NCBI GenBank assembly: GCA_034927685.1
Contig: JAYFPO010000005.1
Span: 122,404 to 186,403 of the forward strand
Reading direction: 5' to 3'
DNA length: 64,000 bases
From: RGIG3159 sp034927685
Lineage (GTDB): Bacteria; Bacillota; Clostridia; Oscillospirales; Oscillospiraceae
Part shown: in pieces, positions 8,317 to 16,938 of the stretch
Numbering within the stretch: the stretch's first letter is position 1
Layout of the letters: each line of letters starts with the position of its first letter
Made by a program: the position numbers and the translations under genes
Notes under the pieces: model-generated
The model's input: the letters and a program-made list of their open reading frames with translations, nothing else
Database searches by the model: none
Told to the model about the DNA's origin: nothing

Positions 8317-10623
8317 TCAGTCGCCGATGGCGGCGGTTTTATAGACGAACTTGACGGTGCCGTCCATATCGGAGGACAGCCCACTGTAGTTGTTGTAGGT
8401 ACCCGCCACGTCGGCGATCGCGCGCAATCTCGTCACGAGCGTACCGAGGTCGCCAGCAAAGAGGTCTTGAATCTTCTGGATTCCCTCCTCGTTCAGCGTC
8501 TCCATGCCGTCCTTCAAGTCTCCCGCGCCGTCTTTCAATTGGCTGACGCCATCCACCAGTGCCGGAGCGCTGCTTTGCAGCGTGCCAATCCCGCTTTGCA
8601 GCTCCGCCATGCTGGCGGCCAGCTTTGCGGTACCTGCGTCGAGCTGCGTCACGGCGGAGGCCATGGTCTGCAGGTTCGCGGAGAGGCTGCCGGTACCGGC
8701 GGCCAGCTCACCAAGCTTACCGGAAAGCGTGGAAGCACCGCCCGCCAATGTATTGGAACCGGATGCCAGCGTGCCGACCCCGACGGCCAGTTGGGACGCG
8801 CCCGCTGCCGCCTGATCGACGCTCGCGGTATACGTCAGAACGCCCTGGTAGAACTGATGGTAGGCGTCCAGCTGTGCCTTGAGCGCGTCCACGGAGTTCT
8901 GCCCCGCCGCCGCCTGCGTGACTGCGGCCTGAATCTGGTTCTGTACCTCGGCCGAAGCCATGTTCGTGTCGATCAGCGTCTGCTTCTGCGCCGCCACCTG
9001 GCTTTCCACCGCGGAGGCCACGGCAGCGTCGATCTGGGCCGCCTGGTCAGCAGTGATTGCGCCGCCGGCCACCAACGCCTGATAATTCGCGTAGGTCATA
9101 TCCAGACCGGCTCCGGCAAACGCGTCGCTCATACCTGGAATCTGCTGCAATACCGCTACATAAATTGCGGGTTCTTGCGCCTCCACGGCCAGCCGGATTG
9201 CCCCTTCGCTGGCGTTCACAGAGGCGGTCACGGTCTCGAGCGCCTTTTGGTAGGCCATCTGCCGCACCGTCGCCTCGCTCAGATTGCCGGAGACGCCGCT
9301 CAGAACCGCGGCATAGTTATCGATGGTCAGCGTGGGGACCGTCAGCCCGGCGGCCGCCAGCTCGGTATTCGCCGTGGAGAGCAGGGTGTCGAACACCTGC
9401 TTCGCGCCGCTGTTCACATCACCGCTCTTGGCGGAAATCTGTCCGAGTCCGCTGGATAGCTCCGTTGTTTTGGTGGAAAGCGTGCTCGCACCGGATGCCA
9501 ACTCCCCGGTTTTTTCTGAGAGTGTGGACGCACCGTCGGCAAGCTGCCCCGCGGCCGAATCCACCGTGACCGCGCCCTGTGCCAGCAGCGCTGTGCTGCT
9601 GTCCAGGCGGACCATACTGGTGGAAAGCGTCTGTGCGCCGGACTTCAGCGCCTTGGCGCCGTCCGCCAGCTCATCCACGCCGTCGGTCAGCTCCCCGCAC
9701 TTGCTCAGCAGCGTGTCCAACCCGTCGTACAATTCACTTGAGCCGTCCACAAGCGCCTCTGTGCCGTCGACCAGGTCCTGCATCTGGCTCTTGAGATCGT
9801 CAAAGGAGCTGACCCCGTCGAGCTGCAGGTGATCCATGGAAACCGGAATGGCCACTGACAGGGTCGTCATCAGTGAAAAGTCCGTCACATCGGCGGTAAC
9901 CTCAACGCTGGAGGGAATTTCCAGATCCTCCGGGTCCACGTCCAGACTTTCCTGCAGGCCTGGCAGCGCAATGCCGATCACGGCGGTGTGGTTGGCATCG
10001 CTCAGGAGCTTCCCGTTTGTCACGGTGACATTGGAAAAGGAATCGGTATCCAGCAGCATACCCGTGGCCATGACGAAGGGGACGTAAACGGTCTGCTCTT
10101 CGCCGTCGATCTCCACGGTTTTCTGCTCATTGTTTTGATAGTCAAAGTGAATCTTGACCTTGCCGCTCTTTCCTTCCAGGTCCGCGGCGGAAATCGGCTG
10201 ACCGTCCAGCTCGTAGGAAACCGTCACGTCCACCGGCAGCGCAGCGGTGGCGGTGCCCTGATAGTAGATGTCGCTGCCGTCGGCAGCCCAGCTCATGGCA
10301 TTGCCCTGCCCGACGGTATAGGTCTCGTCGCCCTTGACGTTCTGCACATCAGAAAGGGTGCTTTCGTCCTCAATGGTTTCCTGTGATTCATTGTTTTGCA
10401 GCCAATCGCTGACGATAATCTGATTGACGCCGCCGTCCGCGTCCATCAGGACGTAGACCGTCTCATCCTTGGACGTCGTATCGCCAGCCTCGGTGGTGCG
10501 GAAAATAGAGGTAATATCGTCCTTCACCGTGTCCGTAGTTGTATCCTTTGCAGAGGCGCAGACTGTCAGGCTGAGCGAAACGCTCAGTGCCAGCAGCGCG
10601 GCCAGACCTTGTTTCAATTTCAT
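8317..10623 (-). CDS. Secreted heptad-repeat (xxxLxxG) protein, partner of the MMPL exporter
   Basis: A 768-aa exported protein. It has a Sec signal peptide (cleavage predicted after CASA, residue 25), a globular N-terminal region (about 30-260), then long blocks of seven-residue repeats of the type Leu-x-x-Gly (for example LVDGSSELYDGLDTLL, LADGASTLSEKTGELASG). A central Ala/Gln-rich helical section (about 400-590) separates two repeat blocks. Such tape-measure-like proteins accompany YhgE/MMPL systems. Unlike many relatives no C-terminal transmembrane helix is seen. ATGA overlap (10620-10623) couples it to the exporter gene. Confidence 0.85.
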   Translation of the reverse strand: MKLKQGLAALLALSVSLSLTVCASAKDTTTDTVKDDITSIFRTTEAGDTTSKDETVYVLMDADGGVNQIIVSDWLQNNESQETIEDESTLSDVQNVKGDETYTVGQGNAMSWAADGSDIYYQGTATAALPVDVTVSYELDGQPISAADLEGKSGKVKIHFDYQNNEQKTVEIDGEEQTVYVPFVMATGMLLDTDSFSNVTVTNGKLLSDANHTAVIGIALPGLQESLDVDPEDLEIPSSVEVTADVTDFSLMTTLSVAIPVSMDHLQLDGVSSFDDLKSQMQDLVDGTEALVDGSSELYDGLDTLLSKCGELTDGVDELADGAKALKSGAQTLSTSMVRLDSSTALLAQGAVTVDSAAGQLADGASTLSEKTGELASGASTLSTKTTELSSGLGQISAKSGDVNSGAKQVFDTLLSTANTELAAAGLTVPTLTIDNYAAVLSGVSGNLSEATVRQMAYQKALETVTASVNASEGAIRLAVEAQEPAIYVAVLQQIPGMSDAFAGAGLDMTYANYQALVAGGAITADQAAQIDAAVASAVESQVAAQKQTLIDTNMASAEVQNQIQAAVTQAAAGQNSVDALKAQLDAYHQFYQGVLTYTASVDQAAAGASQLAVGVGTLASGSNTLAGGASTLSGKLGELAAGTGSLSANLQTMASAVTQLDAGTAKLAASMAELQSGIGTLQSSAPALVDGVSQLKDGAGDLKDGMETLNEEGIQKIQDLFAGDLGTLVTRLRAIADVAGTYNNYSGLSSDMDGTVKFVYKTAAIGD

Positions 10624-12728
10624 TTGGTAAGAACCTCCTTTTTTAGGCCGAGACTGGTGCGGCGGATTACGCCGTCCAGCAGAATCAGCATGGCGGGAAG
10701 AATCAGAATCACGGAGAACATACTGACAATGGCGCCGCGGGCCAGCAGATCACACATGGAGCTGATCAGGCTGACATTTGAGTAAACGGCGACGCCGAAT
10801 GTCGCAGCAAAAAAGCTGAGCGCGCTGACCAGAATGGACGGCATGGAGTAGCTGAGCGCATTCGTGACGGCCTCATGCTTCTCATGTCCCTGCTTGCGCT
10901 CGTCCTGATACCGCGTCGTCATCAGAATCGCATAATCCACCGTCGATCCCAGCTGAATCGTGCTGATACAGATCGGCGCAATAAACGGCATCTGGAAGCC
11001 TGTGTAATATGGAATGCCAAGGTTGATAAATACGGCAAACTCAATCAACGCAACCAGAATCACCGGCAGAGAGACAGAACGCAGGGTCAGCAGGATAATC
11101 AGAAATACAAAACCGATGGAGACCCAACTGACCACGGCAAAATCCTTGTCGGTGATCTCAATCAGGTCCTTGGTGCAGGGGCCTTCGCCGATCAGCATCC
11201 CGTTTTCGTCGTAGCGTTTGAGCACTTCGTTGATCTCATCGATCTGATCGTTACACGCATCCGTGGAGACAGCATAGGAAGAGTTAATCAAAATCAGTTG
11301 GTAATCGTCGCTCTTCAAGACCTTCAGAATGGATTCCGGAATCATTTCCTCCGGGACCGCACTGCCCACCACGGAGTTCAGGCCGAGGGCATAGGTTACG
11401 CCATCCACGCTTTCAATCTCCTTCAGCATGGAATCGGCGTCCTTGGCGGGAAGATCGGAACGGCAAAGGATCATATGCGTTGTAGAAATATCAAAATCGT
11501 CCTTGAGCTTGGTGTTGGCGATCAGAAACTGCATATCGTCCTCGGAGATGTTGTTCAGATCATCGCCGGTCAGGATATTGGTGAAATCATAATAGACCGG
11601 CGTATGGGCGTAGCCGATGGCGGCCGGCGTGATGATCAGCGCAAAGAGCACCAGAAATACCCAGTAGTGCTTGGTGATAAAATGGGCCGGCTTGGTCATA
11701 TCGGGAATTAAGGAACGATGGCGCGTCTTTTCCAGCGCACGGTCGAAGAGCAGAATCAGCGCCGGCAGAATGGTTACGCTGCCGATCACGCCGAGCAGCA
11801 CGCCCTTGGCCATGACAAGGCCGAGATCCATGCCCATTTTGTAGCTCATGAAGCACAGCGCAATAAATCCGGCAATCGTTGTCAGCGCGCTGCCGGAGAC
11901 GGAAATAACCGTCTTTTGGATGGCCCGCGCCATGGCCTCCTTGATGTCCGGACAGCTCCGCTTTTCCGCGCAGTAGGCGTGCCAGAGGAAGATGGAGTAG
12001 TCCATGGTGACGGCCAGCTGCAGGACCGCAGCCAGCGCCTTGGTGATGTACGAGATCTCTCCCAGAAACAGGTTGGTGCCCATATTGTAGAGAATGGTGA
12101 TCCCGATTCCGGCCAGAAACACCGGCGGCACCAGCCAGCTGTCGGTCAGCAGTTCCATAGCGGCCAACGCACAGAGCACCGCAATGGTCACATAGATCGG
12201 CTCCTCGCGCTCGCATAGGTTCTTGAGATCCGTAACCAGGGCAGAAATACCGGCGACAAAGCACTGCTTGCCTGCGATGGAGCGTATCTGCGAAATTGCG
12301 GCAATCGTCTCATCCGACGAGGAGGAACTGTCAAAAAATACAGCGATGAGCGTTGCGTTTCCGTCTGCGCTGTTGAATGCCTGATAGACGGAATCCGGCA
12401 GCATCTCCATGGGGACGGAGAGGTCGGAGAGGCTGTCATACCACAGCGCCGAGTCCACATGCGGCACCTCTTCAATCTGCTGCCGCAGAGCGGCGACGTC
12501 CTTTTCCTCCATATTTTCGACCACGATGAAGGAAAACGCACCCTTGCCGAATTCATCCAGCAGAATGTCCTGTCCCTTGACCGTGTCGATGTCGTCCGGC
12601 AGGTAGCTGAGCATGTCATAGTTGACTCTGGTACCGCGCATGGCGAATACGGAAGGAATCACCAGCAGAAGCGCGAGAATCAGGATCGGTATGCGCAGCT
12701 TTACGACTCCTTTTCCAAATTTGTACAT
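10620..12728 (-). CDS. MMPL/RND-superfamily exporter
   Basis: A 702-aa RND-fold membrane protein of the MMPL (YdfJ/MmpL) type. It has an N-terminal helix, a first extracytoplasmic domain (about 40-170), a six-helix bundle (about 175-345), a second extracytoplasmic domain and a second six-helix bundle (about 535-690). The motif GSTVDYAILMTTRYQDE and its pair TMDYSIFLWHAYCAEK carry the Asp-Tyr of the proton-relay region. GGAAAGGAG precedes the ATG. It probably exports a lipid or hydrophobic compound, with the heptad-repeat protein as extracellular partner. Confidence 0.9.
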   Translation of the reverse strand: MYKFGKGVVKLRIPILILALLLVIPSVFAMRGTRVNYDMLSYLPDDIDTVKGQDILLDEFGKGAFSFIVVENMEEKDVAALRQQIEEVPHVDSALWYDSLSDLSVPMEMLPDSVYQAFNSADGNATLIAVFFDSSSSSDETIAAISQIRSIAGKQCFVAGISALVTDLKNLCEREEPIYVTIAVLCALAAMELLTDSWLVPPVFLAGIGITILYNMGTNLFLGEISYITKALAAVLQLAVTMDYSIFLWHAYCAEKRSCPDIKEAMARAIQKTVISVSGSALTTIAGFIALCFMSYKMGMDLGLVMAKGVLLGVIGSVTILPALILLFDRALEKTRHRSLIPDMTKPAHFITKHYWVFLVLFALIITPAAIGYAHTPVYYDFTNILTGDDLNNISEDDMQFLIANTKLKDDFDISTTHMILCRSDLPAKDADSMLKEIESVDGVTYALGLNSVVGSAVPEEMIPESILKVLKSDDYQLILINSSYAVSTDACNDQIDEINEVLKRYDENGMLIGEGPCTKDLIEITDKDFAVVSWVSIGFVFLIILLTLRSVSLPVILVALIEFAVFINLGIPYYTGFQMPFIAPICISTIQLGSTVDYAILMTTRYQDERKQGHEKHEAVTNALSYSMPSILVSALSFFAATFGVAVYSNVSLISSMCDLLARGAIVSMFSVILILPAMLILLDGVIRRTSLGLKKEVLTK

Positions 12729-13279
12729 GACGTTTGACTCCTTTCCGAGGGAATCCGAACGGTGATCAGCACCGTCAGGAGATTGAGCAATCCATCAGCC
12801 AGCAAGATCAGTCCGCTGAACAGCGTGCTCTGATTGCCGAGGCCCTCGCAGAGCAGCATCAGCAGGATACCGCCCGCCGTGCATCCGCCCGAGGCAGCGG
12901 CAAGCAGCGGCCACTGACGAATGCCGAACGCTTTCGCGTCCATGGCGGATTGCAGCTTAAAGCCGCAGTCCGTGACCACCAGCGCGCCGGCGATAAAGGG
13001 GAAAAAATTTTTCAGGTACGACGGATGCAGAATCATGGCCAGACCGGCCATGGCAACCAGAATGCCAAGCGACATATCGAACTGAAAAGCCAACTCATAG
13101 AGATCCCGCGCAAAGTAACTGATGCTTTTTGAGATGCCGACTAAAATCAAAACATAGCCGACAATCGTCCAGCATATCTCCCAATGTGTCCGCAAAAACA
13201 GCATCACCGCGATTCCGGTGATGCCCATCAGTCCGGCACAGATCACGGAGATCAGCCGGGCCGCTTTCACGCTCCGCAT
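12701..13279 (-). CDS. DUF308 (HdeD-like) membrane protein
   Basis: A 192-aa protein with six predicted helices in three pairs, matching the HdeD/DUF308 family. Function is unknown; HdeD is linked to acid resistance in enterobacteria. The 3' end overlaps the MMPL gene by 28 bp, so it belongs to that operon. GGGAGGTG precedes the start codon. Confidence 0.78.
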   Translation of the reverse strand: MRSVKAARLISVICAGLMGITGIAVMLFLRTHWEICWTIVGYVLILVGISKSISYFARDLYELAFQFDMSLGILVAMAGLAMILHPSYLKNFFPFIAGALVVTDCGFKLQSAMDAKAFGIRQWPLLAAASGGCTAGGILLMLLCEGLGNQSTLFSGLILLADGLLNLLTVLITVRIPSERSQTSCTNLEKES

Positions 13280-13343
13280 GGATTACACCTCCCTCTCTTC
13301 TTTGCGTCTCACTATACCGCGCGTCCGTCCGCGCCTCAACGAA

Positions 13344-13382
13344 CAAAAAGGGCGGCGTGTGCATTTTTTGCACACGCCGCCC
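13344..13382 (-). terminator. Terminator of the TetR gene
   Basis: A perfect 14-bp stem (GGGCGGCGTGTGCA) with a short loop is followed on the minus strand by CTTTTTG. It separates the TetR gene from the DUF308-MMPL operon, so the latter probably has its own promoter. Confidence 0.9.
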
Positions 13383-13419
13383 CATCTGGGCAAACGATAT
13401 GGTTCAGACAACCAGGCGG

Positions 13420-13980
13420 CTACGCCTGTTCCGCGCTGATCTGCAGTGCCCGCTCAATGTTGTCGCCGAAAAGCACGCCGAGCCGCCGGACCGCTGCCGC
13501 CGGATCGGTTTTCGTACCGCCCTCCAGCCATTCAAAGACAATACCGGACAGGGCACTTTTATAAAACGAGGCAATCAGGCGGAGATCCTCCTCCCGAACC
13601 GTTCGCCCGCCGACCATTTCGTTGAGGTAGCGATCCATGACATCCGAGGCGGTACGGTCCACATACCGTATCAGCTCCAACCGATGCTCGGAATAAAAGA
13701 GGTGGTAGATTGCACGTTTGTTCTGCAGAATAAATTTCCCGGCAGCGATAAAACACTCCTCCAGGGTTCCGCCCGCCTGATAGTCCCGAATCGCTTTTTC
13801 CGTCTCCAGACGGAGAATATCCTCTACAACCGCATACAGGTCCTGATAATGATAGTAAAACGTCCGCCTCGCGATCTGACAATCGTCGATCACTTCTTTG
13901 ACGGTGATCTTATCGAAAGGTTTTTCGGAGATCAGCCGGATAAAGGAGTTTCGAATTGCTTCCTGGGATAAATTGGCCAT
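13420..13980 (-). CDS. TetR-family transcriptional regulator
   Basis: A 186-aa TetR-type repressor. The N-terminal helix-turn-helix is clear (AIRNSFIRLISEKPFDKITVKEV, then CQIARRTFYYHYQDLYAV), followed by an all-helical ligand domain. The ATG at 13980 follows AAGGGG; an in-frame extension to 14034 is not needed. It lies immediately upstream of the exporter operon and is the likely repressor of it, the usual arrangement for MMPL and RND pumps. Confidence 0.9.
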   Translation of the reverse strand: MANLSQEAIRNSFIRLISEKPFDKITVKEVIDDCQIARRTFYYHYQDLYAVVEDILRLETEKAIRDYQAGGTLEECFIAAGKFILQNKRAIYHLFYSEHRLELIRYVDRTASDVMDRYLNEMVGGRTVREEDLRLIASFYKSALSGIVFEWLEGGTKTDPAAAVRRLGVLFGDNIERALQISAEQA

Positions 13981-14369
13981 GCGCAGCCCCCTTTTCTGAA
14001 AATTATCGCAGCCTCTGCTGCCGGAGGAATTCATTCAATCCCAGTTTTCGCGGCAGAACCTTGGCCGCAAATACCGGAAAATATATTCGTAAGCCGTAGA
14101 CGGAAATCTCCCGCCTGCTTTGATACAGGTCGTGCAGCGCCCTGCTGACAGCCTTGTTTCGAAGCTCCTCGCCCGGCGTGCGGGTGTCCCTGCACACGAA
14201 GGCCTTGGCACGGAGCAGACTGCGACGTATGACATGTCTGCAATCTTCGTACCTTCCCTCCTGCATTCCCTATCATACTAAAAAAGTGCAAAATAAGCAA
14301 TTAGCTGTTACTACCTTTTCAAATGTGGTATAATCATAGCAGATCACGAAAGAGAAAGGAGTGATTTCA
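13981..14369. other. Intergenic stretch with thioredoxin promoter and a doubtful ORF
   Basis: On the plus strand TATAAT (14329-14334) with TGTGG ahead is the likely extended -10 promoter for the thioredoxin gene. On the minus strand an 87-codon frame (14266-14003) reads protein-like at its C-terminal end but has a poor ribosome site, overlaps a second open frame and matches nothing recognised. It may be a decayed gene. Confidence 0.4.
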
Positions 14370-14675
14370 ATGTCCGTGATTCCTGTAACGCAAAAAAATT
14401 ATCAGGAAACCATCGTCCAGTCCGAAAAACCTGTCATGATCGACCTCTGGGCCTCGTGGTGCGGCCCCTGCAAGATGCTCTCCCCCATCGTGGAACAGCT
14501 TGCCGAGGATCATCCAGAATGGAAGGTCTGCAAGATCAACGTGGACGATGAGCCTCAGTTGGCGCAGCAGTTCCGCGTATCCGCCATCCCCACGCTGGTA
14601 TTCCTGAAAAATGGCGAGATCACCGCCACCTCCGTCGGGTTCCGCTCCAAGGCGGAAATTGAGAATATGTTGTAA
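14370..14675 (+). CDS. Thioredoxin
   Basis: A 101-aa thioredoxin with the active site WCGPCKM (Cys31 and Cys34) and the conserved cis-Pro in AIPTLVFLKNGE. It is a general cytoplasmic dithiol reductant. The ATG at 14370 is chosen because GAAAGGAG lies 8 nt upstream; the GTG at 14361 falls next to that site. It is a single-gene unit closed by a shared hairpin. A specific trxA assignment is not secure because clostridia carry several thioredoxins. Confidence 0.93.
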   Translation: MSVIPVTQKNYQETIVQSEKPVMIDLWASWCGPCKMLSPIVEQLAEDHPEWKVCKINVDDEPQLAQQFRVSAIPTLVFLKNGEITATSVGFRSKAEIENML

Positions 14676-14717
14676 GGGCTCCCAGTACAGATGGAATCGG
14701 CCGCGGCTTGTCAACAG

Positions 14718-14767
14718 AATAACGAAGATCCCGCCCTCCGGTTTTGGCAGGCGGGATCTTCGTTATT
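14718..14767. terminator. Shared bidirectional terminator of thioredoxin and queA
   Basis: An 18-bp inverted repeat (arms 14718-14735 and 14750-14767, AATAACGAAGATCCCGCC) lies between the two convergent genes. The queA stop codon is inside the right arm. Confidence 0.8.
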
Positions 14768-15788
14768 CAATCAGCATGGCGTCGCCAAACGAAAAGAACC
14801 GATATCGGTTCTCCACGGCGATGCGGTAGGCATTCAGAATGTGTTCCCGCCCGGCAAAGGCGGAGACCAGCATGACAAGGGTGCTCTCCGGCAGGTGGAA
14901 ATTGGTGACCAGGGCGTCCATGGCCTTGAATCGGTAACCGGGATAGATGAAAATATCCGTCCAGCCGCTTTTTTCCTCGAAATGGCCGGATTCCTCCGCG
15001 AAGGACTCCAGCGTCCGGCAGGACGTAGTGCCAACGCAGATGATCCGTCCGCCACGCGCCCTGGTCTGGTTCAGCAGGGCGGCAGTCTCCGCGGAGATCA
15101 TACAGAATTCCGCGTGCATATGGTGCTCCGTCACCTCCTCCGCCTTGACGGGACGGAACGTGCCAAGCCCGACATGGAGCGTCACATAGGCAATGGAGAC
15201 GCCGGCGGCTTTTATCTGTTCCAGCAGCTCTTTCGTAAAGTGCAGCCCGGCCGTCGGCGCGGCGGCGGAACCGGTCACCCGGGAGTAGACGGTCTGGTAC
15301 CGTTCCCCATCCTCCAGCTCCTCCTTGATGTAGGGCGGCAGCGGCATCTTTCCCAGCCGCTCCAGCACCTCGAGAAAAATCCCCTGATAGTGGAACTGAA
15401 CCAGATGCCCGCCTTCCCCGAGCTCCTGCGTCACCGTGGCGGTCAATTCACCGCCGCCGAAGGACAGCTCGGTGCCGAGTTTGGTCTTACGGCCCGGTTT
15501 GGTCAGGCATTCCCAAACGCCGTCTCCCTTGTCCCGGAGCAGCAGCACCTCTACCGCGCCGCCGGTCGGGACCCGGTGGCCCAGCAGCCGCGCGGGAAGC
15601 ACGCGGGAATCGTTGAGCACCAGGCAGTCGCCGGGGCGCAGGAACTGCGGCAGCTCAAAAAAATGGCGGTGCTCCACTTCCCCGCTCTTCCGGTTCAGCA
15701 CCAGCAGTCGGGAAGCGTCCCGCCGCTCCAATGGGGTCTGCGCAATCAACTCAGGCGGCAATTCATAGTAAAAATCGTGTGTTTTCAA
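14763..15788 (-). CDS. queA: tRNA preQ1(34) S-adenosylmethionine ribosyltransferase-isomerase QueA
   Basis: A 341-aa QueA, of normal family length. It adds the epoxycyclopentane ring precursor from SAM to preQ1 at the wobble base of tRNA in queuosine synthesis. Recognisable blocks are FYYELPPELIAQTPLERRDASRLLVL at the N-terminus, PAAPTAGLHFT, HVGLGTFRPV and FHLPESTLVMLVSAFAG. The TTG at 15788 is used, with AAAGAGGGA upstream; the open frame continues further only as the complement of dapA. Other queuosine genes are not in the window. Confidence 0.93.
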   Translation of the reverse strand: MKTHDFYYELPPELIAQTPLERRDASRLLVLNRKSGEVEHRHFFELPQFLRPGDCLVLNDSRVLPARLLGHRVPTGGAVEVLLLRDKGDGVWECLTKPGRKTKLGTELSFGGGELTATVTQELGEGGHLVQFHYQGIFLEVLERLGKMPLPPYIKEELEDGERYQTVYSRVTGSAAAPTAGLHFTKELLEQIKAAGVSIAYVTLHVGLGTFRPVKAEEVTEHHMHAEFCMISAETAALLNQTRARGGRIICVGTTSCRTLESFAEESGHFEEKSGWTDIFIYPGYRFKAMDALVTNFHLPESTLVMLVSAFAGREHILNAYRIAVENRYRFFSFGDAMLIE

Positions 15789-15923
15789 TCTGGGTTCCCT
15801 CTTTTCGCAATCACAGGCATTATTATAATACAGATCCTCGCCTGTTTGCAACCGCAATTTCGTCAGAGTCAACATTCCGGTGCCTTCTTCATAGCATGGG
15901 GCAACAGAAAGGAGCCTTCTGCC

Positions 15924-16799
15924 ATGAAAATGCCAGTATTTCAGGGAACCTGTACCGCTCTCATCACGCCGTTTACCGAAGACGGCGTTAACTATTCTGC
16001 ACTCGAGCAGCTTCTCGAGCAGCAAATCGCGGCGGGCGTAGACGCAGTTGTACTCTGCGGCACCACCGGCGAAGCCTCCGCTATGACCGCAGAGGAGCAG
16101 ATCGGCGTGATCCGCCACGGTGCCCAGTACATCGACGGTCGGATGACGGTGATCGCCGGTACCGGCAGCAACTGCACCGCTCACGCGGTCGCGCTCAGCG
16201 AGGCGGCAGAAAAAGCGGGCGCCGACGCCGTGCTGATCGTAACGCCTTACTATAATAAGGCCACGGAACGCGGCCTGATCCTGCACTATACGGCCATTGC
16301 CGACGCAATCTCCATTCCCGTTATCGCCTACAATGTCCCCTCACGCACCGGCGTCAACATGTCCCTGCACGTCTACGAAGAGCTGAGCTGCCACCCGAAC
16401 ATTAATGGCGTCAAGGAGGCCTCCGGTGACATTGCCAAGATAGCGCGCACCATCGGCCGACTGGACGGCAGATTCTACGTCTGGTCCGGCAATGACGACC
16501 AGAATGTTCCGATTCTTTCGCTCGGCGGCCAGGGCGTGATCTCCGTACTCTCCAACGTCAGCCCGGACGGCGTCTGCGCCATGGTCAAGGCCGCGCTGGG
16601 CGGCGACTATGCACAGGCGGCGCGGCTGCAGCGGGATTACATGCCGCTGATCGACGCCCTGTTCAGCGAAGTCAACCCAATTCCGGTCAAAACAGCCATG
16701 AATCTGCTGGGCTTCGACGCCGGACTCCCCCGCCTTCCCCTCTGCGGCATGGAGCCGGAGCATGTGCAGCAGCTCAAGACCGTTCTTGGTCTTCTTTGA
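15924..16799 (+). CDS. dapA: 4-hydroxy-tetrahydrodipicolinate synthase
   Basis: A 291-aa class I aldolase of the DapA family. It condenses pyruvate with aspartate semialdehyde in lysine/diaminopimelate synthesis. Visible are GTTGEASAMTAEE, Tyr136 in AYNVPSRTG and the Schiff-base Lys164 in NGVKEASGD. The ATG at 15924 follows GAAAGGAG. The frame is open far upstream, but that part is the complement of queA and is not coding. It is monocistronic and convergent with metY. Confidence 0.93.
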   Translation: MKMPVFQGTCTALITPFTEDGVNYSALEQLLEQQIAAGVDAVVLCGTTGEASAMTAEEQIGVIRHGAQYIDGRMTVIAGTGSNCTAHAVALSEAAEKAGADAVLIVTPYYNKATERGLILHYTAIADAISIPVIAYNVPSRTGVNMSLHVYEELSCHPNINGVKEASGDIAKIARTIGRLDGRFYVWSGNDDQNVPILSLGGQGVISVLSNVSPDGVCAMVKAALGGDYAQAARLQRDYMPLIDALFSEVNPIPVKTAMNLLGFDAGLPRLPLCGMEPEHVQQLKTVLGLL

Positions 16800-16800
16800 C

Positions 16801-16920
16801 CAAGGGGACCTGCCGCGAGACGGTGTGTCCGGCGCGTTCCCTGCCGAACCTTGCGCCAAAACGCGCACAACCGGCAGGGCCTGGCCCCGAAACGACCGCC
16901 ATTCGCGGCAGGCCCCTTTG
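16801..16920. terminator. Large nested inverted repeat between dapA and metY
   Basis: The outer arms (about 16801-16818 and 16903-16920) share AGGGG and CCTGCCGCGA. An inner pair, CCCTGCCG and CGGCAGGG (about 16839-16879), nests inside. It probably terminates both convergent genes, though T-runs are weak. Confidence 0.6.
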
Positions 16921-16938
16921 GGCAGCAAAATGAAACGC

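Noticed and set aside
14691..15923. Long in-frame N-terminal extension of dapA
   Set aside because: The extension is antisense to queA; the ribosome site and family length place the dapA start at 15924.
15789..16286. N-terminal extension of queA
   Set aside because: It is antisense to dapA; QueA has its normal length from the TTG at 15788.
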